From an uncultured Chlorobiaceae bacterium (GTDB lineage: Bacteria; Bacteroidota; Chlorobiia; Chlorobiales; Chlorobiaceae): a DNA stretch of 9,253 bases. The notes under the pieces are model-generated. The model was not told the origin of the DNA. It worked only from the letters and a program-made list of their open reading frames with translations, and did not search any database. This document shows positions 1 through 7,400 of this stretch, piece after piece (within the stretch, counting starts at the first letter, position 1; every line of letters starts with the position of its first letter). Made by a program: the position numbers and the translations under genes. Location of the stretch: the NCBI GenBank assembly GCA_903904495.1, contig CAIVCU010000379.1:1-9253 (forward strand), written 5' to 3'.

Positions 1-3000
1 AGCCGCACACATTGAATTGACCCAATGGACCGATCAGGATCTTGAGCATCAGAACCCTGAAGCAGCCAAGGCAATCCATAATGCCGATTGTATTTTCACC
101 ACCCTTATACAGTTCAAAGTACAAGCGGACTGGCTTCATGAGCAAATCGAGGAGTCGAAGGTAAAAGTGATTTTTGCCTATGAATCGATGCCTGAGGTGA
201 TGCAGTTGACAAAAGTTGGCAATTATGTGGTTTCAGGCGATGGAAGCGGAATGCCTGATATCGTCAAGAAAGTTGCAAAAATGCTTGTGAAGGGCCGCGA
301 TGAAGATGCGCTTTACGGCTACATGAAGCTGCTGAAAATAATGCGCACCATGCTGCCGCTGATCCCTAAAAAGGCAAAGGATTTCAAGAACTGGATGCAG
401 GTTTACACCTACTGGATGAACCCGACGACGGATAATCTGGCATCGATGTTCAACTATATCGTAGCTGAGTACTTCGAAGTCAACGTTAAAGCCGAGAAGG
501 TACAGGAAATTCCAACGATGGGCTTTTACCATCCCGATGCACCGGAGTATCAGAAAGATCTGCACCATTATGAAAAATGGCTGCACAAACGGGATAAGGC
601 TTCAGCAAAAAGAAGAAACATCGGCCTGCTGTTCTTCCGTAAGCACCTACTGCAGGAAAAAGAGTATATCGACAATACCATCCGAGCCATAGAGGCAAAG
701 GGACTTAATCCCTTACCGGTCTTCGTTATGGGTGTTGAAGGGCATGTAGCTGCTAGAGAGTGGTTTACGCATAACAATATCGACATGCTGATCAATATGA
801 TGGGCTTCGGCTTTGTGGGAGGCCCTGCGGGTGCTACCACACCTGGCGCATCGTCGGCCGCACGTGAAGAGATACTCGGGAAGATTAATGCTCCATATGT
901 AGTATCACAACCTCTTTTTATACAGGATTTCACCTCATGGAAGTCGCAGGGTGTTATACCGCTGCAGTCGGCCATGACCTATTCGCTGCCCGAGATGGAT
1001 GGCGCTGTATGCCCGGTAGTACTCGGAGCTATCAAGGACGGGCGCCTGCAAACTGTTCCGGACCGACTGGAAAGACTTGCCGGACTTGCCAAGAAGTTTT
1101 CGGAGCTGCGGCAGGTTTCAAACAGAGATAAAAAAGTTGCACTCGTTGTCTATGACTATCCGCCCGGTATGGGTAAAAAAGCAAGTGCCGCTCTGCTTGA
1201 CGTGCCAAAAAGCATATACAACATACTCGTATCGCTTCGTGCGGAGGGTTACAATATCGGTGAGCTGCCGGAATCGCCGGAAGCGCTCCTTGGCATACTT
1301 GACAAAGCCACAGATTATGAAATTCAGGCTCACGAACAGGATTGCTTTTCCATTGACCGTGAACAGTTCAACAGCATCACCAGCGTCAGAGAGCGTGAGC
1401 GCATTGAAGGTCGCTGGAGCGGTTTTCCCGGAGACATTGCCCCGATTAAACCTGACAGACTTTTTATCGGCGGCATAACGCTCGGCAATATTTTTATCGG
1501 TGTTCAGCCGCGTCTTGGTATTCAAGGTGATCCCATGCGCCTGCTCTTCGACAAGGAGAACACTCCGCATCATCAATATATCGCTTTCTACCGCTGGATC
1601 AGCCGCGAATTCGGGGCAAACGCCCTTGTACACATCGGTATGCACGGTACTGCTGAATGGATGCCCGGCCTTCAGCTTGGTGTTACCGGCGACTGCTGGT
1701 CAGACGCTCTGCTCGGTGAGGTCCCGCATTTCTATATTTATCCGATCAATAATCCAAGCGAAGCGAACATCGCAAAACGCCGCGGTTACGCCACCATGAT
1801 CTCACACAACATCCCGCCGCTTGCAAGGGCCGGGCTGTACAAGGAACTGCCTGCATTCAAGGAGATGCTGAATGATTATCGCGAACGTGGGCTTGAGAAG
1901 ATCGTTGACGTTGAGACGGAAGAGGTGATCATCACCAAAGCGCAGCAGCTCAATCTGACGGATGACTGCCCGCGCATTGAGGGAGAGAGCTTCCAGGACT
2001 ATATCAGCCGGCTTTATACCTATATGATGGAGCTTGAGGGACGCCTGATTTCTAACTCCCTGCATGTCTTCGGCGAAACTCCAAAGCTTGAAACCCAGGT
2101 AACCACCATTACAGAGTACCTTAAGGTGCGCGGTAATGAAAAGTCACTTCCATCCATTATCATGCAGGCAATCGGTGAGGACGAAAACTACGGTGATTAT
2201 GCTTCGCTTGCCACACGTGCCCGCAAGGGCGAACCACAAGCCCTGAAATCACGTGAAACGGTTGACGGGCATACCAGAGAGTTTATAGAAAAGACCATTT
2301 TTGGACAGACCAATCCGACATCGCTGTTCAACAAGATGACCGGAGGAGCAAAGGTATCGCAGGAGATGGTCGAGGCTATCAACACTTCCCTGCAGGAGGG
2401 AGTTGCCCTGAAACGTGCACTTGAGGACAACCGCAATGAAATGAAGGGCTTCCTCAGAGCTTTGTGCGGTGAGTACATCCCGTCAGGTTCAGGCGGCGAT
2501 CTCGTTCGTGACGGTGCAGGCATCCTGCCTACCGGTCGCAACATTCACGCTATCGACCCCTGGCGCATTCCTTCTGAACTTGCCTTCAAGCGGGGAAAGC
2601 AGATTGCCGAATCCATTCTGCAACGCCACACGGAGGAAAATGACGGCCAGTATCCGGAAACTATAGCTCAGGTGCTCTGGGGTCTTGATACCATCAAGAG
2701 CAAGGGTGAGGCTGTTGCTGTAATCATTCACCTTATGGGTGCTGAACCAGCATACGACGCACAGGGCAAAATCAGCCACTACCGCCTCGTTCCGCTCGAA
2801 AAGCTTGGTCGCCCGAGAATCGATGTATTGATCCAGATCAGCTCGATCTTCCGTGACACCTTCGGCGTGCTTGTCGATCATCTTGATAAACTGGTCAAGG
2901 ATGCGGCAAGGGCAATTGAGCCACATGAAATGAACCATATCAAAAAACATGTTGACGCTTCTTTGAAAGAGGGTAAAGATTTTGAGAGCGCTACATCGCG

Positions 3001-3721
3001 CCTCTTTACTCAGGCGCCTGGCGCTTACGGTTCGCAGGTTGAAGAACTTGTAGAAGATTCTGCCTGGGAGTCCGAAGAAGATCTCGACAATATGTTTATC
3101 AAACGCACCGGTTTTGCTTATGGGGGTAACCGCTACGGTGACCAGCAGTCTGACATTCTGAAAGGCCTGCTCAGCACTGTTGATCGCGTAGTGCAGCAAG
3201 TGGATTCGGCTGAATTCGGCATTACTGATATCGACCGCTATTTCTCTTCGTCGGGAGCACTGCAGCTTTCAGCCCGACGCCGTAACCCTAAAGGTGACAA
3301 TGTTAAACTGAACTACGTTGAGACCTTTACAGCGGATGTAAAAATCGATGATGCCGACAAAGCTTTAAAGGTCGAGTTCCGCTCCAAGCTGCTCAATCCG
3401 AAATGGTTTGAGACAATGCTTGATCAGGGCCACAGTGGCGCAGCCGAAATCAGCAACCGCTTTACCTATATGCTGGGCTGGGATGCTGTAACCAAAGGTG
3501 TTGATGACTGGGTATACAAGGAGGCTGCTGAAACATACGCCATGGATCCAAAAATGCGTGAGCGTCTGATGAAGGTCAATCCAAAAGCGTTCAAAAACAT
3601 TGTAGGCCGGATGCTTGAAGCAAGCGGACGCGGCATGTGGAGCGCAGACCCCGACATGATCGAAAAACTGCAGGAAATCTATTCCGACCTCGAAGACCGC
3701 CTTGAAGGAATAGAGATTTAA
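1..3721 (+). CDS. bchS: Magnesium chelatase large (H) subunit paralog BchS, 5'-truncated by the window edge
   Basis: This is a CobN/BchH-family porphyrin-binding subunit of Mg-protoporphyrin IX chelatase, which works in the cytoplasm with BchI and BchD. The frame is open from the first complete codon at 2; the TTG at 17 is internal. Aligned by eye with the BchH at 4448-8278, about 30 residues are missing. Family landmarks are YDYPPGMG (from 1151), LGNIFIGVQP (near 1480-1510), HIGMHGTAEWMPG (1631-1669, with the conserved His and Glu residues), NNPSEANIAKRRG (from 1748), LPTGRNIHAIDP (near 2527-2562), LGRPRID (near 2803-2825) and LLNPKWFE (3389-3412). The end, LEGIEI, is typical of the family. 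It is less canonical than the second paralog: the FNFPP-type motif and a C-terminal block differ strongly. The bchS name, rather than bchT, rests on its place before bchH-bchM-bchE, as remembered from C. tepidum. In that species bchS loss is reported to lower bacteriochlorophyll c. Family assignment is very secure; the paralog letter is less so. Confidence 0.88.
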   Translation, partial: AAHIELTQWTDQDLEHQNPEAAKAIHNADCIFTTLIQFKVQADWLHEQIEESKVKVIFAYESMPEVMQLTKVGNYVVSGDGSGMPDIVKKVAKMLVKGRDEDALYGYMKLLKIMRTMLPLIPKKAKDFKNWMQVYTYWMNPTTDNLASMFNYIVAEYFEVNVKAEKVQEIPTMGFYHPDAPEYQKDLHHYEKWLHKRDKASAKRRNIGLLFFRKHLLQEKEYIDNTIRAIEAKGLNPLPVFVMGVEGHVAAREWFTHNNIDMLINMMGFGFVGGPAGATTPGASSAAREEILGKINAPYVVSQPLFIQDFTSWKSQGVIPLQSAMTYSLPEMDGAVCPVVLGAIKDGRLQTVPDRLERLAGLAKKFSELRQVSNRDKKVALVVYDYPPGMGKKASAALLDVPKSIYNILVSLRAEGYNIGELPESPEALLGILDKATDYEIQAHEQDCFSIDREQFNSITSVRERERIEGRWSGFPGDIAPIKPDRLFIGGITLGNIFIGVQPRLGIQGDPMRLLFDKENTPHHQYIAFYRWISREFGANALVHIGMHGTAEWMPGLQLGVTGDCWSDALLGEVPHFYIYPINNPSEANIAKRRGYATMISHNIPPLARAGLYKELPAFKEMLNDYRERGLEKIVDVETEEVIITKAQQLNLTDDCPRIEGESFQDYISRLYTYMMELEGRLISNSLHVFGETPKLETQVTTITEYLKVRGNEKSLPSIIMQAIGEDENYGDYASLATRARKGEPQALKSRETVDGHTREFIEKTIFGQTNPTSLFNKMTGGAKVSQEMVEAINTSLQEGVALKRALEDNRNEMKGFLRALCGEYIPSGSGGDLVRDGAGILPTGRNIHAIDPWRIPSELAFKRGKQIAESILQRHTEENDGQYPETIAQVLWGLDTIKSKGEAVAVIIHLMGAEPAYDAQGKISHYRLVPLEKLGRPRIDVLIQISSIFRDTFGVLVDHLDKLVKDAARAIEPHEMNHIKKHVDASLKEGKDFESATSRLFTQAPGAYGSQVEELVEDSAWESEEDLDNMFIKRTGFAYGGNRYGDQQSDILKGLLSTVDRVVQQVDSAEFGITDIDRYFSSSGALQLSARRRNPKGDNVKLNYVETFTADVKIDDADKALKVEFRSKLLNPKWFETMLDQGHSGAAEISNRFTYMLGWDAVTKGVDDWVYKEAAETYAMDPKMRERLMKVNPKAFKNIVGRMLEASGRGMWSADPDMIEKLQEIYSDLEDRLEGIEI

Positions 3722-3745
3722 ACAACTGAAAAACAATCCATTGAC

Positions 3746-3781
3746 ATTTAAAAAGCACGGCTCACGCCGTGCTTTTTAAAT
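3746..3781 (+). terminator. Rho-independent terminator after bchS
   Basis: The arms TTTAAAAAGCACGGC (3747-3761) and GCCGTGCTTTTTAAA (3766-3780) are perfect reverse complements. They enclose a 4-nt loop, TCAC, and an extra A-T pair (3746/3781) makes a 16-bp stem. The GC-rich upper stem runs into a T run, as in intrinsic terminators. Because the A and T runs face each other, the hairpin could also stop transcription from the minus strand. It begins 25 nt after the bchS stop codon. It implies that most bchS transcripts end here and that bchH needs its own promoter. Confidence 0.88.
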
Positions 3782-3786
3782 TCAGA

Positions 3787-3833
3787 GCAATGTCATGCTG
3801 CTGATAGAAAATATTTCGCATTGCAACATGACA
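3787..3833. repeat. Overlapping, mutually exclusive inverted repeats
   Basis: GCAATG (3787-3792) is complementary to CATTGC (3819-3824). TGTCATG (3791-3797) is complementary to CATGACA (3827-3833). The two left arms share bases 3791-3792, so both stems cannot form fully at once. They lie just after the bchS terminator and upstream of the promoter candidate, so they could be regulator-binding DNA half-sites. The arms are short and chance is possible. Confidence 0.3.
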
Positions 3834-3854
3834 AGAGAAACACAGGTTTCTTTT

Positions 3855-3883
3855 TTGATGATCCGTTTGGTATATTTTATAAA
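3855..3883 (+). promoter_or_regulatory. Candidate sigma70-type promoter in the bchS-bchH gap
   Basis: TTGATG (3855-3860; 4 of 6 matches to TTGACA) and TATAAA (3878-3883; 5 of 6 matches to TATAAT) are 17 bp apart, the standard spacing. Transcription would begin near 3890. It would give bchH a leader of roughly 555 nt that contains the tandem hairpins. It would also put the ATG at 3894 almost at the 5' end. AT-rich DNA yields such boxes easily, so this is a candidate only. Confidence 0.35.
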
Positions 3884-3887
3884 ATAT
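3872..3887. repeat. Perfect 16-bp AT palindrome overlapping the -10 box
   Basis: ATATTTTATAAAATAT is identical to its own reverse complement. It covers the candidate -10 box at 3878-3883. A perfect two-fold symmetric site over a -10 box is a typical place for a dimeric repressor, but all-AT palindromes also arise by chance. No known regulator motif is recognised. Confidence 0.4.
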
Positions 3888-4166
3888 GTACTTATGGACA
3901 TAGGAAAGGGGAACAATATACGCAGCGTCTGCCGATCTCTTGAGATTCTGCTGTTCTTTGTGATTTCTATTGTCGGTTTCAACGTTTTTCTCAAAACAAC
4001 ATCTCTCAACTCCAAATCAAAGAGTAAGCTACTATCCGGCGGAACGCCCGCCCCTCGTGAACTTGCAATCCCGGACAACTCTCACACCCGGCACTACGGC
4101 CTTGAACGTATACATGGCTTTTTCAGATCACAACCCCAGCAAAGTTTTTCATCATATACCATACAT

Positions 4167-4238
4167 TCAGGGACACCCCCATTCCCTGATATTCTGCATC
4201 ACCAGCATCATTTCTTAAATCATAATGTTGGTGATGTA
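4167..4238 (+). repeat. Two adjacent hairpins (possible structured RNA or leader element)
   Basis: The first hairpin has perfect 7-bp arms, TCAGGGA (4167-4173) and TCCCTGA (4183-4189), with a 9-nt loop. Five bases later the second begins: TGCATCACCAGCAT (4195-4208) pairs with ATGTTGGTGATGTA (4225-4238). That is 14 pairs, two of them G-U, around a 16-nt loop. Neither is followed by a T run on either strand, so they do not look like simple terminators. They fall between the promoter candidate and bchH. They could belong to the bchH leader or to a separate small RNA, or act as a protein-binding site. Confidence 0.45.
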
Positions 4239-4388
4239 AATAACAGTGAGCTTACAAGTGCCTCCCCTCTGCTCAAACCTGACAACCTCCTTCAGCAAAA
4301 TCCCGTCTTACTGATCTGATTCCCCTTTATTCGATTTAATTATTTCCAAATCAACTCGTTAACATAGAAGGGATCACCACACCGGACG

Positions 4389-4405
4389 CTCCAGAACATG
4401 TGGAG
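4389..4405. promoter_or_regulatory. Small operator-like inverted repeat upstream of bchH
   Basis: CTCCA (4389-4393) and TGGAG (4401-4405) are complementary across 7 bases and lie 43-59 bp upstream of the bchH start codon. The size and symmetry fit a helix-turn-helix dimer site, but five-base arms are weak evidence and no known regulator motif matches. Confidence 0.2.
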
Positions 4406-4433
4406 AAACTGATGGTATTAATTTTTTATTGAC

Positions 4434-4437
4434 AGGA
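4434..4437 (+). promoter_or_regulatory. Ribosome binding site of bchH
   Basis: AGGA stands 10 nt before the ATG at 4448. It is a modest Shine-Dalgarno match with slightly long spacing. It supports this ATG over the next in-frame Met, eight codons in. Confidence 0.5.
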
Positions 4438-4447
4438 TAATACACTT

Positions 4448-7400
4448 ATGCATTTTGTCTTCCTTACGATGGAGGTCACCAACAACAGCGCACTGAAAGC
4501 TGCTGCTGATGAGCTGAACAGGAAGTTTCATGCCGGCCTTGAGGTTTCTGTTTTCAGTCTTGGGCTTCATAACAGCAAAAAACTCTGGGAAACACTTGAA
4601 AATACGCTTCCGAATGCAGATGTAGTATTCGGCTCAATGCTTTTCAGCGAGGAAATTGTAAGGCCGTTGGAAAAACTGCTTGAAGGCCTTGTCTGCCCTG
4701 TATGCATAATAACCAGTAATCCCGCGCTGATAACCCAGACAAGACTTGGTAAATTTTCACTGCGCAAACAAAAGAAAGAAGAGCCGAAGGAATCGAACAT
4801 TTTCAAGCAATGGGTTTCAAAGCTTATGCCCAAGCATAGCCATGGGGAAAGCCAGCGACAGCTTACTCTCGTGCGTAATGTCAGTAGAATAATGAGGCAC
4901 CTTCCCGGAAGGGCGCGCGACATCCATACCTTTATCGCTGCACACCAGTTCTGGCTCAACGGTTCACAGGAAAATATGGAACGTTTCCTGTCCCTGTTGA
5001 TTGACCGATACGTCCCCGGTTGGAAAGACAAACTTCCTCAGAAAGATCCGCTCTTTTATCCCGATGCGGCAATCTGCCATCCTGAAGCTCCGGAACCATT
5101 TTTCTCCGCACCACTCTTTCGTGACTGGCTGCAAAAGAATAAAGCAAGCCTTGACACCGGACTGGTGGTAATTCTTGCCATGCGCTCAACGGCTTTGAGC
5201 AGGAACATGGCACACCTCATCTATCTGGTACACTCATTTGAATCGAAAGGAATCAAGTGTTGCATAGCCTATAGTGGAGGACTCGATTTTCGTCCTGTTC
5301 TTGACCGATTTTTCAACGCTGATACACCCGGTTCTCTGAAACCTTCACTGTTGATCAATGCTACAGGTTTTTCGCTTGTCGGAGGGCCTGCGGAAAACAA
5401 GGCCCCTGAAGCGATAGCCGTGCTGAAAAAACTTGATGTCCCCTGCCTGAATCTTATTCCTCTTTCCTTCCAGCCCATTGAACAGTGGCGCGAAAGCAAT
5501 CTTGGGCTGACACCGCTGCAAACTGCTTTGAGCGTAGCAGTCACAGAGCTGGACGGTTCGATAGAACCCCAGATCTATGCAGGTACGGAAACTGGCAGTG
5601 AACAGACAATTCCGCTTGAAGCAGAGGTGAAAATTATTACTGATCGAGTACAACGGTTTCTCGGATTGCAGGAGACACCGACCAGTAAAAAGAAAATTGC
5701 CATTATCCTTTTTAATTTCCCGCCCAATCTCGGGAATGCAGGTACGGCGGCATACCTCAATGTTTTTGAGAGCCTTCACCGGCTGCTCCATGAGATGAAA
5801 GATGCAGGGTACGATGTGGAGGTCCCTGAGACTACTGAAGAACTGAAAGATCGGCTCCTTGAGGGAAACCGGCTTGTATACGGTACAGACGGCAATGTTG
5901 CGGGGCATTTACCGGTCGATGAGTACCGTAAGCTCTTTCCTGCTTATGAAAGCATTGAACCTTTCTGGGGAGACGCTCCCGGAGAAATCCTCAATGACCG
6001 TAACGGCTTTCATATTCTCGGCTGTTCACTGGGAAATATTTTTATCGGCCAGCAGCCCAGTTTTGGATATGAACGTGATCCAATGCGCCTTCTCATGGCA
6101 AAGGATGCAGCGCCGAACCATGCCTTTGCAGCTTTCTATACCTGGATCGAACACTACCTCAGCGCAGATGCTGTGCTGCACTTCGGCACTCATGGCGCAC
6201 TGGAGTTTATGCCGGGCAAACAGGTAGGACTTTCAAGCTTGTGCTGGCCCAAAAAGTTGATCGGTGCTCTCCCTAACTTCTACTGCTACTGTGTCAATAA
6301 CCCGAGTGAGGGGGCCATTGCCAAACGACGAGGATTCGCCACATTGGTAAGCTACCTCTCACCTCCTTTGGAACATGCCGGCCTCTACAAGGGACTGCGG
6401 AAACTCAAAGATCTTATTGCCGGTTACAGAAGCAATCCATCCGATGAACTGCTTGATGAAATAAAGGAGCTTGCAGTCGCTCTTGAAATTGAAAGCGGCC
6501 AGAATAATCTGCCTGCAGAAGAGTATATCACCAAATTGCACAGCGAGCTTTATCTGATTGAGGAGCGCATGATTCCCCTTGGACTGCATATCATGGGCGC
6601 AGCCCCTTCACTGGAAAGTGTCAGCGATCATCTTGCTCTTCTTGCAGGGCACAGCCGACCGGAACTTGACGGAAAATCCCTGCCTGAACTGATTTGCAAC
6701 CACCTCAATTACGATTACCTGCAGCTTCTTGATCACCTGGAAACCAACCGGGAAGCTCAGCAGAGATGGCAGCAGGTATCGGAAATATCCCGTGAAGCGG
6801 TCAAACGCTTTACAGGACATTTTGATGCAAAAAAAATACTTAACTTTCCTCTGTCAAGGGTACTAGAAGGAAGCTTGGCCGTCAGGATATCGGCAGCAGA
6901 CGACTATCTGCATCGGGAGGCAGGTACAAAACCGGGAGAACTGCAGCGCTTCTGGCATTTCATGAACATCGTTCTCATTAATCTTGCTGAAAATAACGAA
7001 CTCAAGGCAGTGCTCCATGCACTTGAGGGCAGATTCATTCCTCCTTCCCCAGGCAACGATCTGGTTCGAAACCCTGACATTGTACCGACAGGCAGAAACA
7101 TTCACAGCCTTGACCCCTACACCATTCCTTCAACCTTCGCACAGCAGGCGGGAAAACGCTCTGCTGAAGAGCTGCTTCTGCAATACCGTAAAGAGAGTGC
7201 CGATCTCCCTGAATCCATTGCTCTGATCCTCTGGGGGACAGACAACCTGAAAAGTGATGGTGAAGGTGTTGCCCAGGCACTCGCCCTGATGGGTGCAAAA
7301 GCTAAAAGGGACGAACTTGGAAAAATCGGTGATGTTGAGCTTATCCCTCTCGCCGAACTGGGACGACCCCGCATTGACGTTGTCATGACTATCAGCGGTA

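Larger units (their letters stand above)
3722..4447. other. Long bchS-bchH intergenic region without a convincing gene
   Basis: About 725 bp separate the two chelatase genes, far more than the 57 bp between bchH and bchM. The gap starts with the bchS terminator. It then holds overlapping inverted repeats (3787-3833), a promoter-like pair of boxes with an AT palindrome (3855-3887), two adjacent hairpins (4167-4238) and a small CTCCA/TGGAG inverted repeat (4389-4405). Open frames exist on both strands (+ 3795-4319 with an internal ATG at 3894, + 3970-4218, - 3782-4078). None has a good ribosome binding site or a recognisable protein, and they overlap one another. I searched by eye for the cobalamin riboswitch box on both strands and did not see it. 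The likely role is transcription start and leader of bchH, or a small RNA. Confidence 0.6.

Noticed and set aside
17..19. TTG at 17 as the start codon of the first gene
   Set aside because: The frame is open to the window edge, and alignment with the second paralog shows that the N-terminal strand is missing, so the true start is upstream of this window.
2489..3199. 236-codon antisense open frame inside bchS, and other antisense frames in bchS, bchH and bchM
   Set aside because: They lie wholly opposite strongly conserved enzyme-coding sequence and resemble no protein. They are shadow frames.
1..3721. CobN cobaltochelatase instead of a magnesium chelatase subunit
   Set aside because: Despite a CobN-like segment, the remaining motifs (HGTAEWMPG, NNPSEANIAKRRG, LPTGRNIHAIDP, LLNPKWFE) and the bch neighbours fit the BchH family.
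3782..4078. 98-codon open frame on the minus strand in the same gap
   Set aside because: It reads through the promoter-like AT palindrome, has no recognisable family, and competes with the + frames.
3795..4319. Open frame of 174 codons on the + strand in the bchS-bchH gap, with an internal ATG at 3894 and a hydrophobic stretch (ILLFFVISIVGF)
   Set aside because: There is no ribosome binding site before either ATG and no recognisable family. The composition is rich in His, Pro, Ser and Asn, as in translated non-coding DNA, and it overlaps other open frames and both hairpins. Conservation in relatives would be needed to revive it.
4011..4354. 10-bp direct repeat TCCAAATCAA at 4011-4020 and 4345-4354
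   Set aside because: One shared 10-mer in a gap of this size and AT content can easily occur by chance, and nothing else flanks it symmetrically.
3722..4447. Cobalamin riboswitch in the gap or before bchE
   Set aside because: No B12-box-like sequence or associated core motif was seen on either strand.
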